A DNA stretch of 64,000 nucleotides from assembly GCA_963765545.1 (NCBI GenBank), contig CAVXWW010000004.1:434001-498000 (forward strand). Reading direction: 5' to 3'. The notes beneath the pieces were generated by a model that ran no database searches, was not told the origin of the DNA, and saw only the letters and a program-made list of their open reading frames with translations. Within the stretch, counting starts at the first letter, position 1; each line of letters begins with the position of its first letter. Source of the DNA: JARRPM01 sp963765545. Its GTDB lineage: Bacteria; Pseudomonadota; Gammaproteobacteria; Pseudomonadales; Halieaceae. The position numbers and the translations under genes are program-made. This document shows, in pieces, positions 35,659-44,410 of this stretch.

Positions 35659-36609
35659 ATGTCAGACAAACTGATCGCCTTTGTTTTCCCCGGACAGGGT
35701 TCCCAGAAGGTAGGCATGCTGGCGGCTGCCCACGAGCGGTTTGCTGCGGTGCGCGATACCTTTACTCAAGCATCCGAGGCCCTGGGCTATGATATGTGGG
35801 ACCTGGTTCAAAATGGCGAACAAGACGCACTTAACCTCACCGAGACCACCCAGCCCGTATTGCTTACCTGCAGCGTGGCATTATGGCGTGCATGGCTTGC
35901 CCAGGGTGGATCCAGCCCGAAGATCATGGCGGGCCACAGCCTGGGCGAGTTTTCGGCTCTGGTCTGTGCGGGAGCACTCGACTTTGCCGATGCTGTGCAA
36001 CTGGTGAAACAGCGCGGCGCCTTTATGCAAACTGCAGTGCCGGTGGGCGAAGGTGCCATGGCGGCGATCATTGGCCTGGATGATGACACCATCAACCGGG
36101 TGTGCCAGGAGGCAGCCCAGGCCTCCGGGCGCACGGTAGCCGCGGTAAATTTCAACTCTCCGGGACAGGTCGTTATAGCCGGCGATACGGGTGGGGTTGA
36201 TGAGGCGATAGGGCGCTTGAAGGATGCGGGGGCCAAGCGCGCCATGCCCTTACCGGTGAGCGCGCCTTTCCACACCGCCCTGATGAAGCCCGCTGGCGAA
36301 CGCCTTGCCGAAGCTATTGCCCAGCTGCCGATAAATTCGCCCGCGATACCGGTGGTGCACAATGTGCATGCCGCGACCGAGCGAGACCCACAGCGTATTC
36401 GTGAACTACTGGTGGAACAGATTTACAGCCCTGTGCAATGGACAGCCTGTATTCAGTCGATTGTCGCCGCGGGGGCTACCGATGTTGTCGAGTGCGGCCC
36501 CGGTAAGGTGCTTTCCGGGCTCAATCGTCGAATCGATAAATCACTACAGAGCTTTTCTATTGAAGAGCCTGATGACTTGCTGGCAGCATTAACGGCACTT
36601 AACGCTTAG
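35659..36609 (+). CDS. fabD: Malonyl-CoA:ACP transacylase
   Basis: A 316-residue FAS-II enzyme that loads malonyl groups on acyl carrier protein. Seen: FVFPGQGSQKVGML start, catalytic Ser in MAGHSLGEFSAL (about residue 92), the Arg/Gln region QRGAFMQTAVPVGEGAM, and catalytic His in VSAPFHTALM. AGGAG lies before the ATG at 35659; an upstream in-frame ATG at 35626 has no ribosome binding site. First gene of the fab cluster. Confidence 0.97.
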   Translation: MSDKLIAFVFPGQGSQKVGMLAAAHERFAAVRDTFTQASEALGYDMWDLVQNGEQDALNLTETTQPVLLTCSVALWRAWLAQGGSSPKIMAGHSLGEFSALVCAGALDFADAVQLVKQRGAFMQTAVPVGEGAMAAIIGLDDDTINRVCQEAAQASGRTVAAVNFNSPGQVVIAGDTGGVDEAIGRLKDAGAKRAMPLPVSAPFHTALMKPAGERLAEAIAQLPINSPAIPVVHNVHAATERDPQRIRELLVEQIYSPVQWTACIQSIVAAGATDVVECGPGKVLSGLNRRIDKSLQSFSIEEPDDLLAALTALNA

Positions 36610-36653
36610 TACCCGCCCTTGGCATATAACCCATACCAAAGAGAGTAGATCTT

Positions 36654-37397
36654 ATGAGCGAGCAAAATAAAGTAGCGCTGGTAACAGGCGCGAGTCGCGG
36701 TATTGGCAAGGCGATCACCCAGCACCTCGCGGCCGGCGGCTTTACCGTAGTGGGCACCGCGACCACTGAGGCTGGCGCAGAAAAAATATCGGCATACCTG
36801 CAGGAAGCGGGCAATGCCGGTTGCGGTATGGCGCTGAACGTGGCTCAGGATGACAGCGTCAGCAGCGTGATAAAGGCTATTTCGGAGCAATATGGCGCGC
36901 CGCTGGTATTAGTCAATAACGCGGGAATCACCCGGGACAATATATTGATGCGCATGAAGCCCGATGAATGGGGTGATGTGATTGAAACCAACCTGACAGC
37001 GCTTTACCGAGTGAGTAAAGCCTGTGTGCGCGGTATGACCAAGGCCCGCTGGGGAAGGATAGTAAACATTACATCGGTGGTCGGTTCCATGGGCAATATG
37101 GGCCAGGCCAACTACGCGGCAACCAAGGCCGGTGCGGAAGGGTTTTCACGCGCGCTGGCCCGCGAGCTCGGGTCCCGCTCTATCACAGTGAACTGTGTCG
37201 CGCCGGGTTTTATTGATACGGACATGACCCGGGAATTATCCGAGGAACAGCGCGCCCTGATGCTGGGTCAGATTCCCCTGGGACGGTTGGGAGCAGCCGA
37301 TGAGATAGCGGCGCTGGTCGCGTTTATTTGCAGCGATGCCGCCGCCTATATTACCGGGGAAACTGTACACATTAATGGCGGCATGTACATGGCTTAA
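36654..37397 (+). CDS. fabG: 3-oxoacyl-ACP reductase FabG
   Basis: A 247-residue short-chain dehydrogenase that reduces beta-ketoacyl-ACP with NADPH. Seen: NADP site VTGASRGIGKAI, NNAGITRDN, catalytic Ser in ITSVVGSMGN, YAATKAG with Tyr and Lys, and the C-terminal ITGETVHINGGMYM. It lies 44 bp after fabD and 145 bp before acpP. Confidence 0.97.
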   Translation: MSEQNKVALVTGASRGIGKAITQHLAAGGFTVVGTATTEAGAEKISAYLQEAGNAGCGMALNVAQDDSVSSVIKAISEQYGAPLVLVNNAGITRDNILMRMKPDEWGDVIETNLTALYRVSKACVRGMTKARWGRIVNITSVVGSMGNMGQANYAATKAGAEGFSRALARELGSRSITVNCVAPGFIDTDMTRELSEEQRALMLGQIPLGRLGAADEIAALVAFICSDAAAYITGETVHINGGMYMA

Positions 37398-37542
37398 GCT
37401 GTTGAAAAAAAACAACAAAAACCGGTGAAAGACGACGCGGCAAAAAAAATTTTAAACTCTCTGGTAAAACAGAGTAAACTGCGCGCTCAGGCCGGTTTAA
37501 TCGGGTTTGGTTCAGCACTAATCTCAGGAGCAGAGAATAATC

Positions 37543-37779
37543 ATGAGCAGCATTGAAGAACGCGTTAAGAAAATCGTCGCAGAACAACTTGGCGTAAAAG
37601 AAGAAGAAGTGCAGACTGAGGCCTCTTTCGTAGAGGATCTGGGCGCTGATTCTCTCGACACCGTCGAACTGGTAATGGCGCTTGAGGAAGAGTTCGAAAC
37701 AGAGATCCCCGATGAGGAAGCTGAAAAAATCACTACTGTGAAACTGGCGATTGATTACATCACTGAAAACCTCGCCTGA
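37543..37779 (+). CDS. acpP: Acyl carrier protein
   Basis: A 78-residue acidic carrier. The phosphopantetheine attachment Ser is in LGADSLDTVELVMALEEEFE (about residue 37). It starts after a 145-bp AT-rich leader, and an AGGAG box precedes the ATG. A strong terminator-like hairpin follows, allowing acpP to be made in excess of the flanking genes. Confidence 0.98.
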   Translation: MSSIEERVKKIVAEQLGVKEEEVQTEASFVEDLGADSLDTVELVMALEEEFETEIPDEEAEKITTVKLAIDYITENLA

Positions 37780-37796
37780 TCACCCTCTTTCTTTCT

Positions 37797-37838
37797 CAGA
37801 AAAAGCCGTTTCTATTTGCGATAGAGCGGCTTTTCTTA
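37797..37838 (+). terminator. Terminator-like hairpin between acpP and fabF
   Basis: AAAAGCCG at 37801-37808 pairs with CGGCTTTT at 37827-37834, extended by TCTAT/ATAGA in the inner stem and followed by T-rich sequence. Probably a partial terminator that raises acpP mRNA relative to fabF. Confidence 0.8.
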
Positions 37839-37899
37839 TTTGTACCCGGTAGCTTATCGGGCGTACGCGATCGCGATACCTTGTCACTAAGGAGTTAAC

Positions 37900-39144
37900 G
37901 TGTTGATTGGCAGAAGAGTCGTAGTGACCGGCATGGGTATGTTGAGCCCTGTTGGCAATACCGTCGAGGAAACCTGGAAGGGAATCCTGGCTGGCACAAG
38001 CGGTGTAGCCCCGATCGAGACTTTTGACGTCTCTGCTTACAGCACGCGGTTCAGTGCCAGCGTCAAGGACTTTGACATTTCAGAGTACCTGCCAGTCAAG
38101 GATGCGCGAAAGATGGACCAGTTCGTCCAGTTCGGCATGGCGGCCGGTATCCAGGCCATGAAGGACAGCGGCCTGGAGATCAGCGAGGAGATGGCCCCGC
38201 GAGTAGGCTGTGCGATTGGCTCGGGGATAGGTGGAATCGGCCAGATCGAAAAAAATGCGGAGATCATCCGTACCTCCGGGCCGCGTAGAATTTCGCCGTT
38301 TTTTGTTCCGGGCTCCATTATCAATATGATCTCCGGCAACCTGTCGGTTATGTTCAATCTCCAGGGCCCAAACCTTGCCATTGTCACCGCCTGCACCTCG
38401 GGCACCCACAATATCGGTCTGGGCGCCAAGTTGATAGCGGCGGGGGATGCCGATGCCATGCTGGTAGGTGGCGCCGAGATGGCGACCACACCGGTGGGCC
38501 TGGGTGGTTTTGCTGCGGCCCGTGCTCTGTCTACCCGCAACGATGACCCACAGGCGGCATCGCGCCCGTGGGACCGTGACCGGGACGGCTTCGTCCTGGG
38601 CGATGGTGCCGGCGTGCTGATGCTCGAGGAGTATGAAATGGCGCGAGCACGCGGTGCAAAAATATACGCGGAGATCCTTGGGTTTGGTATGAGCGGCGAC
38701 GCCTATCACATGACCTTGCCCCCCGAAGATGGCAGGGGCGCCGCAGCGGCCATGTCAAACGCCATCCGGGATGCCGGCATCGCCGTCGAACGGATCAGTT
38801 ATATCAACGCCCACGGCACCTCTACTAACGCCGGTGACCTTGCCGAGAGCAGGGCAGTGGAAACTGTTCTGGGTAATGCCGCGGCGCAGGTGGCGGTGAG
38901 TTCCACCAAGTCCATGGTAGGCCATTTACTCGGTGCGGCTGGCGCCGTTGAGGCGATATTCTCTATTCTGGCATTGCGCGACCAGGTGGCACCACCGACG
39001 ATCAACCTCGAACATCCCGATGAGGGCTGTACGCTCAATTACGTGCCCAATACGGCCCAGGAGCGAGCCATCGACTGTGTCATCTCGAACTCCTTCGGTT
39101 TCGGCGGTACCAACGGCTCGCTGTTGTTTGCAAACCCCGATTGA
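37900..39144 (+). CDS. fabF: 3-oxoacyl-ACP synthase II
   Basis: A 414-residue condensing enzyme that extends acyl-ACP with malonyl-ACP, including the temperature-linked 16:1 to 18:1 step. Seen: VVVTGMGMLSPVGN start, catalytic Cys in VTACTSGTHNIG (about residue 164), His in NAHGTSTNAGD and SMVGHLLGAAG, and the terminal SFGFGGTNGSL. GTG start with AAGGAG 5 bases upstream. pabC overlaps its stop. Confidence 0.97.
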   Translation: MLIGRRVVVTGMGMLSPVGNTVEETWKGILAGTSGVAPIETFDVSAYSTRFSASVKDFDISEYLPVKDARKMDQFVQFGMAAGIQAMKDSGLEISEEMAPRVGCAIGSGIGGIGQIEKNAEIIRTSGPRRISPFFVPGSIINMISGNLSVMFNLQGPNLAIVTACTSGTHNIGLGAKLIAAGDADAMLVGGAEMATTPVGLGGFAAARALSTRNDDPQAASRPWDRDRDGFVLGDGAGVLMLEEYEMARARGAKIYAEILGFGMSGDAYHMTLPPEDGRGAAAAMSNAIRDAGIAVERISYINAHGTSTNAGDLAESRAVETVLGNAAAQVAVSSTKSMVGHLLGAAGAVEAIFSILALRDQVAPPTINLEHPDEGCTLNYVPNTAQERAIDCVISNSFGFGGTNGSLLFANPD

Positions 39145-39995
39145 CAACCAGACCCGTGCACGGGGATTCCCTGATATGGCTGGATGGAGTGCGGGTATCG
39201 TCTCTCCCACTGCCTGACCGTGGGCTCGAGTTCGGTGATGGTTTGTTTGAAACCCTGCTGATACACGCCTCTGAACCGCTTTACCCGGAGTTGCACCTGG
39301 CCCGCCTCAGCAAGGGCTGCACTGCACTGGGCTTTCCTGATTGTGACACTGCAGTGAGAGAGCAGCTGCAGGTGGTTGGCTATGCAATTGCGGCACTGGA
39401 CTGGGCCAGGGGGGCGCTCAGGATAACCCTGACTCGCGGCGCGGGGCCCAGGGGCTACGCCCCGCCCGACAATCCCACACCCCGTATCATTATCAGTGCC
39501 ACCGCCCTGGGCGAGGGTGCCCGGGACATGCCCGCACCCGCCGCCCTTATGTTGTCGAGTGTGCGGTGGCCAACCCAGCCAATGCTGGCGGGGCTGAAAC
39601 ACCTCAATCGGCTAGAGCAGGTTCTGGCCGCGCGCGAGTATCGCAGCGCTGGCAGTGATGAGGCAGTGATGCTGGACCAGGACGGCAGGCCAGTCTCGGT
39701 GGTGGCCGGTAACCTGTTTCTGGTCTGCGAGCGGCGTATCCTGACCGCGCCCTTGGTCAATTGCGGTATCGCCGGAACCCGTAGAAGTCTCATAATGCAG
39801 CGCTGGGCGCCAGCTCTTGGCATGGTGGTGGAGGAAGTGGATCTCAGTATGGCGCAACTCGAGACAGCGCAGGAGATTTTTTACAGCAACAGCCTGCTCG
39901 GTCTGCGTCCGGTAGCGACCCTGGGGCAGCATCGCTGGTCGTCTCATCAGGTGTGTGAGGCGCTCCACCAGCAGTACTGGGGCGAGTTGACGTGA
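39141..39995 (+). CDS. pabC: Aminodeoxychorismate lyase
   Basis: A 284-residue PLP enzyme (fold type IV) that releases pyruvate from 4-amino-4-deoxychorismate to give p-aminobenzoate for folate. Seen: DRGLEFGDGLFETL, the PLP Lys in MLAGLKHLNRLEQVLA (about residue 155), and VAGNLFLV near the phosphate-binding turn. The start is a TTG overlapping the fabF stop by 4 bases. Its place between fabF and mltG is conserved in gammaproteobacteria. Confidence 0.93.
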   Translation: MTTRPVHGDSLIWLDGVRVSSLPLPDRGLEFGDGLFETLLIHASEPLYPELHLARLSKGCTALGFPDCDTAVREQLQVVGYAIAALDWARGALRITLTRGAGPRGYAPPDNPTPRIIISATALGEGARDMPAPAALMLSSVRWPTQPMLAGLKHLNRLEQVLAAREYRSAGSDEAVMLDQDGRPVSVVAGNLFLVCERRILTAPLVNCGIAGTRRSLIMQRWAPALGMVVEEVDLSMAQLETAQEIFYSNSLLGLRPVATLGQHRWSSHQVCEALHQQYWGELT

Positions 39996-41026
39996 TTCGC
40001 AAGCTGCTGCTTCTATTGCTGTTGGTTTTACTGGCCGGTGTATGGGCAACGCAGGAGTTGGAGCGGCGCTGGCAGGAGACCCTGCTGTTGCCCCCGGATG
40101 GTTTGCCCTTGATTGTCGCGCCCGGCGAGTCTCTGCGCACAGTGGCGAACCGACTGCACGCAGAGGGTGTTCTGCCGTACCCGGAGCTACTCATTCTGTA
40201 CGGGCGCTGGACCGGCATCGATCAGCAAATAAAGCGCGGTGAATACCGACTGGCCGGCCGGTTGACGCCACTGATGCTGCTGGAACTGCTGCGCAGTGGC
40301 AAAGTTGTCGAGTATCAGGTGACCCTGCCTGAGGGGATCACCGTGCGTCGTGCGATGGAGATACTGGCGGCCCAACCCCACCTTGAGGCTGAGCTGGAAG
40401 GGCCTGAAGATGCCCGTATTGAGGCGCTCATCAAACCCTATACACACACTGAAGGCCTGTTTTTCCCGGACACCTATCAGTACGCCCGCAATACAACTGA
40501 CCTTGAACTGCTGCAGCGGGCCCACAAAAAAATGATCGAGGTACTGGCGCAGGAATGGCAGGGCAGGGCACCCGAGCTGCCCTACGAGACCCCCTACGAG
40601 GCCCTGATCATGGCATCTATCATCGAGCGGGAGACCGGCCTGCCGCAGGAGAGAGGGCAAATAGCCGGGGTGTTTGTCAGGCGTTTGCAAAAGGGCATGC
40701 GGCTGCAAACAGACCCCACTATTATTTACGGTCTGGGCCCCGAATTTGACGGCAACCTGCGTCGCAGCCACCTGACTGACGATAACAATGTGTATAACAC
40801 TTACCGGATTGCCGCCTTGCCGCCCACGCCTATTGCCCTTCCGGGCAGGGCGTCCATACATGCAGCGCTGCACCCCGAGGCGGGGGATGCCCTGTTTTTT
40901 GTTGCCAGGGGTGATGGGGGCCATGAATTCAACGCAACCCTGGCAGGGCACGAGAAGGCTGTGCGAAAGTTTCAACTGCGTCGTAAAAAGGATTACCGCT
41001 CAAGCCCGGAGGTACATCAGAAGTGA
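39992..41026 (+). CDS. mltG: Endolytic murein transglycosylase MltG
   Basis: A 344-residue inner-membrane enzyme that cuts nascent peptidoglycan glycan strands and limits their length. Seen: one N-terminal membrane helix (LLLLLLLVLLAGVWA), a LysM-like domain (about 45-120), and the YceG/MltG catalytic domain with the Glu in IMASIIERETG (about residue 213), then RLQTDPTIIYG and LPPTPIALPGRASI. GTG start overlaps the pabC stop by 4 bases (GTGA). Confidence 0.95.
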   Translation: MIRKLLLLLLLVLLAGVWATQELERRWQETLLLPPDGLPLIVAPGESLRTVANRLHAEGVLPYPELLILYGRWTGIDQQIKRGEYRLAGRLTPLMLLELLRSGKVVEYQVTLPEGITVRRAMEILAAQPHLEAELEGPEDARIEALIKPYTHTEGLFFPDTYQYARNTTDLELLQRAHKKMIEVLAQEWQGRAPELPYETPYEALIMASIIERETGLPQERGQIAGVFVRRLQKGMRLQTDPTIIYGLGPEFDGNLRRSHLTDDNNVYNTYRIAALPPTPIALPGRASIHAALHPEAGDALFFVARGDGGHEFNATLAGHEKAVRKFQLRRKKDYRSSPEVHQK

Positions 41027-41676
41027 TCGCCAGAGGCCTGTTCATTACAGTGGAAGGAGGTGAGGGTGTTGGTAAATCCACCAATATCGCTTTCCTGCAG
41101 CAACAGCTGGCGGAGCAGGGCGTGGACCTGCTTGTCACCAGGGAGCCGGGGGGAAGTAGGCTGGGGGAGGCAATCAGGCAGTTACTGCTGGCGGTGGATG
41201 ATGAGGCGGTCGATCCTATGGCGGAACTGCTGCTGATATTCGCCGCCCGTGCGCAGCACATTCGAACCCGCATCGAACCGGCGTTGGCGGCGGGGCAGTG
41301 GGTACTCAGTGATCGTTTTACCGATGCGACGTATGCATACCAGTGCGGTGGCCGCGGTATTGATCGCGATGCGGTTAGCGCGCTGGAGCAACTGGTCCAG
41401 GGGTCCCTGCGACCCGATTGCACGCTGTTACTGGATGCCCCTGTAGCAACGGGTATGGCCAGGGCGCGCGGCAGGGGCGAGCTGGATCGCTTCGAGCGGG
41501 AGGAGTTGGCATTTTTCGAGCGGGTGCGCAGAGCCTACCTTGAGCAGGCGGAAACAAGCAGTGGGCGCTATCGCATCATTGATGCCAGCCAGACACTGGA
41601 ATCGGTGCAGCAGCAGCTACTTAAGGTGTGTCATGAACTGACCAATTGCTGGGGTGTGAGGCACCCGGTGTCGTGA
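41023..41676 (+). CDS. tmk: Thymidylate kinase
   Basis: A 217-residue enzyme that phosphorylates dTMP to dTDP. Seen: P-loop VEGGEGVGKSTN, TREPGGSRLGE, the DR motif in VLSDRFTDATYAYQCGGRG, and the LID region RGRGELDRFE, typical of the E. coli-type enzyme. GTG start overlaps the mltG stop by 4 bases. Confidence 0.96.
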   Translation: MIARGLFITVEGGEGVGKSTNIAFLQQQLAEQGVDLLVTREPGGSRLGEAIRQLLLAVDDEAVDPMAELLLIFAARAQHIRTRIEPALAAGQWVLSDRFTDATYAYQCGGRGIDRDAVSALEQLVQGSLRPDCTLLLDAPVATGMARARGRGELDRFEREELAFFERVRRAYLEQAETSSGRYRIIDASQTLESVQQQLLKVCHELTNCWGVRHPVS

Positions 41677-42668
41677 CAGTAGCGGCGGAGATCCCCGCGG
41701 TGAGCACACCGCTACCCTGGCAGGCAGGAATATGGGCGCGCCTGAATGAGCAGTTGGAAGAGGGGCAACTCCCTCATGCCCTGTTGATAACAGGTCCTGA
41801 GTTTATCGGTAAGTCTCGCCTTGCGCTGGCGCTGACCCGCCTGCTCCTTTGCGCGCGACCGGTAGCGGGGCTGAACTGCGGCGAATGTCACCCCTGTGAG
41901 CTTAGCGCCAGTGGTAATCACGGGGATCTGCGTTGGCTGGAGCCTGACGGCAAGAGCCAGATTATCAAGATCGATCAGGTCCGTGCCCTGGTGGAGTTTA
42001 CCAGCCGGACGGCCAGCTTTGGTTTGCGCAAAGTTGCCATCATATCGCCCGCCGAGCGGATGAATACCAACGCCGCAAATGCCCTTTTGAAAGTGCTTGA
42101 GGAGCCGCCTGCCAATACCTACCTGGTCCTGGTCTGTCACCGCCCGCATGGTCTGCCGGCAACGATACGGTCGCGCTGCCAGCTCCTCAAGCCGCCACTC
42201 CCCAATACTGAGCAGAGTGTCGAATGGCTGGCTCCGCAGTGTGGTGGGCCCCAGGAGAGCGAACGGCTACTGAAACTAGCCTCTGACCGTCCGCTGCTGG
42301 CGGCCGGGCTTTACGGGCAGCCCGGTGGAGAGCGGCTACAGCTTGTCCAGCACGCCATGACCGAGGTGTTTGCCGGGCGCGCTGGCGTTGCTGTGCTGAC
42401 TGCCGCCCTGGCGGGAGAAGACCTAGTGCAGGCGCTGGCGCATCTTGCCCAGGGGATACAGTCACTTCTGCGCAATCTGGATGGCGGGGCACTGGCCAGT
42501 GACCAGGCCCGGTCCGGATTTGCGCTGCTGGATGAAATCTCGCAGATCCAGCGAGCAATAAACGGCGGCTCCAACCCTAATCCGCAGCTGTTGCTGGATG
42601 CTTTATTGGGAAAAGTACAGAGAATGTTGGGCGATGGAGGCCTTGGTGATAATATCGTGAAGAACTAA
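41673..42668 (+). CDS. holB: DNA polymerase III subunit delta'
   Basis: A 331-residue clamp-loader subunit. Seen: PHALLITGPEFIGKSRLALAL in place of a classical P-loop, the zinc Cys set in LLCARPVAGLNCGECHPCEL, and IIKIDQVRALVEF and VLEEPPANTYLVL. The GTG at 41673 overlaps the tmk stop by 4 bases, matching the GTGA coupling of the two preceding genes; a TTG 27 bases earlier is rejected. Confidence 0.94.
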   Translation: MTVAAEIPAVSTPLPWQAGIWARLNEQLEEGQLPHALLITGPEFIGKSRLALALTRLLLCARPVAGLNCGECHPCELSASGNHGDLRWLEPDGKSQIIKIDQVRALVEFTSRTASFGLRKVAIISPAERMNTNAANALLKVLEEPPANTYLVLVCHRPHGLPATIRSRCQLLKPPLPNTEQSVEWLAPQCGGPQESERLLKLASDRPLLAAGLYGQPGGERLQLVQHAMTEVFAGRAGVAVLTAALAGEDLVQALAHLAQGIQSLLRNLDGGALASDQARSGFALLDEISQIQRAINGGSNPNPQLLLDALLGKVQRMLGDGGLGDNIVKN

Positions 42669-42682
42669 TAGGGCGTTTCTTT

Positions 42683-43036
42683 ATGAGCGACGAAAGGCAA
42701 AACAGCCGCAATGGCATTCTTTCCCTGACGATCAAGGATAAGGCCGTACTATATTCCGCCTATATGCCATTCCTGCAGTATGGCGGAATCTTTGTACCCA
42801 CCAACAAAACCTACGACATCGGCGATGAGGTCTTCATGTTGCTCACCCTGATGGATGAGCCGGAAAAGATACCTATTGCAGGTAAAGTCGTGTGGGTAAC
42901 CCCCCGGGGAGCCCAGGGGAATCGCACGGCAGGCATTGGCGTTCAATTCAGTGAGCAGGACTCCAACGCCAACGCCAAGATTGAAAACCACCTGGCCGGG
43001 TCGCTCTCTTCCGATCGCCCAACCCACACGATGTAG
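42683..43036 (+). CDS. pilZ: Type IV pilus assembly protein PilZ
   Basis: A 117-residue PilZ-domain protein. SRNGILSLTIKDKAVLYSAY, VPTNKTYDIGDEVFMLLTL, and GKVVWVTPRGAQGNRTAGIG match the original pseudomonad PilZ, which is needed for type IV pilus extension but lacks the RxxxR c-di-GMP motif; that motif is absent here too. It lies 14 bp after holB, the same place as in Pseudomonas. No other pilus gene is in the window. Confidence 0.93.
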   Translation: MSDERQNSRNGILSLTIKDKAVLYSAYMPFLQYGGIFVPTNKTYDIGDEVFMLLTLMDEPEKIPIAGKVVWVTPRGAQGNRTAGIGVQFSEQDSNANAKIENHLAGSLSSDRPTHTM

Positions 43037-43102
43037 CGCCGCCACTCCTAACAAAAAATTTAGAAAGGCATCACAACCTATTGAATTTAATAATATATAA
43101 GC

Positions 43103-43297
43103 AAAAAAAATGGGTCCCGAAAGGGACCCAAGAAGACCATTAGGAGTGAAACATAAAGGAATCTCTTCCCTCACGGAGCATTGGGTTTGCTCCTGTAGCG
43201 GCCCGATAATTCCAGGGGATGGGCAACCACGGTTTAAGTATCGCCCATCAATCTGATTTTGCCATGTCCCTGTAATCGTTTTTTTAGCCTTTTTTGA
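43103..43297 (-). ncRNA. Candidate minus-strand small RNA with its own terminator
   Basis: Read leftward, TGGGTCCC / GGGACCCA with a UUUC loop is followed by eight T at 43103-43110: a textbook terminator with no leftward gene upstream. The preceding sequence folds well: GATGGGC/GCCCATC (43218-43249) and GGAGC/GCTCC (43175-43193). A weak promoter (TTAGCA, 18-base spacer, TATATT at 43309-43304) would start at about 43297. A reading frame from ATG 43300 lacks a ribosome binding site and runs through the terminator, so I favour RNA over protein. The ends are estimates. Confidence 0.5.
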
Positions 43298-43332
43298 CAT
43301 ATCAATATACTTTTTAATTTCATTTAGTGCTA

Positions 43333-44403
43333 ATGGGGGTATGTGTGGAGCCATCTGGCGAGTTTCTGACCGGCGTTCTTGAGGGCTTCTATGGGCGTGA
43401 ATGGACATTTGAAACCCGCCTTGCCTATGCCGGATATCTGGCGCAGGCCGGCCTGAACACCTGCCTGTATTGCCCTAAAGCCGATTCCTACCTGCGCAAG
43501 TGCTGGCAGCACGACTGGCCCGCGCCCCAGTGGCAGCAGTTGCTCGATCTTGCTGCAACCTACCGACAGCACGGTATTTACTGGGGTGTTGGCCTGTCAC
43601 CCTTTGCGCTGTATCAGCAATACGGGGTGCGAGAGCGCGAGCAGTTGCGGCGCAAGGTGGCGAGACTGGCCGAGCTTGAGAGCCCGCTACTGGCGATCCT
43701 GTTTGACGATATGCCCGGGGACCTGGACGCGCTGGCCACCAGGCAGGCAGATATTGTCAACGACGTGCACTCCTGGTTGCCTGGCACAAGGCTGATGGTG
43801 TGCCCCACTTACTATTCCTTTGACCCGGTGCTGGAAAAGTTTTTTGGTCGAATGCCTCGCGATTACTGGCCTCAGCTGGGTCGTGAAATCCCCGCGGGTG
43901 TGGACATCTTCTGGACCGGGAACCAGGTTTGTTCGGATGCGATCACAGGTGCGGACATAGAGCAGATCTATGAGCAGCTGAAGCGCCCCGTGCTGCTGTG
44001 GGATAACTATCCAGTGAACGACGGGGCAGTGCGCAGCAACTTCCTGTATCTGGATAAGCTGTCCCGGCGCGACTCCCTGCCCGATGAGTTACTCAGTGGC
44101 CACCTGTGCAACCCGATGAACCAGGGCCTGTTGTCACTTCCTGCGGTAGCCGGACTGGCGGCTCTATATCAAACGGAAGCTGCACCGGATAAATGGGTGG
44201 AGCGGGCCATAGGTAGTAGCACATGGACCCAGTTGCAGGTCGACCGGCACGAGTTCCAGGAGGTGGGCCTGTCCGGCATGAGTGAGCAGCGCCGCGATGA
44301 ACTTGCCGCTCGCTATCGGGTGCTGCCGGGGCAGGCCGCCAGTGAGGTTTGTGGCTGGTTACAGGGGGAATATACATTCGACCCCGCCTGCCTCACAGAC
44401 TGA
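43333..44403 (+). CDS. GH84-like beta-N-acetylglucosaminidase domain protein
   Basis: A 356-residue protein with a (beta/alpha)8 glycosidase fold of the NAGidase/O-GlcNAcase type. Seen: VLEGFYGREWTFE at the first strand, YCPKADSYLR, and the adjacent Asp pair in AILFDDMPGD (about residue 130), which in GH84 are the substrate-assisted catalytic residues; then FWTGNQVCS and LLWDNYPVND. No signal peptide, so the enzyme appears cytosolic, unusual for hyaluronidase-type members. Start is uncertain among GTG 43327, ATG 43333 and GTG 43345; a TTGACA at 43295 may be its -35. Likely cotranscribed with the next gene. Confidence 0.82.
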   Translation: MGVCVEPSGEFLTGVLEGFYGREWTFETRLAYAGYLAQAGLNTCLYCPKADSYLRKCWQHDWPAPQWQQLLDLAATYRQHGIYWGVGLSPFALYQQYGVREREQLRRKVARLAELESPLLAILFDDMPGDLDALATRQADIVNDVHSWLPGTRLMVCPTYYSFDPVLEKFFGRMPRDYWPQLGREIPAGVDIFWTGNQVCSDAITGADIEQIYEQLKRPVLLWDNYPVNDGAVRSNFLYLDKLSRRDSLPDELLSGHLCNPMNQGLLSLPAVAGLAALYQTEAAPDKWVERAIGSSTWTQLQVDRHEFQEVGLSGMSEQRRDELAARYRVLPGQAASEVCGWLQGEYTFDPACLTD

Positions 44404-44410
44404 GTCAGAC

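Noticed and set aside
42749..43408. 219-codon leftward frame overlapping pilZ and the GH84-like start
   Set aside because: It crosses a strong leftward terminator, overlaps a clear pilZ gene and has no ribosome binding site.
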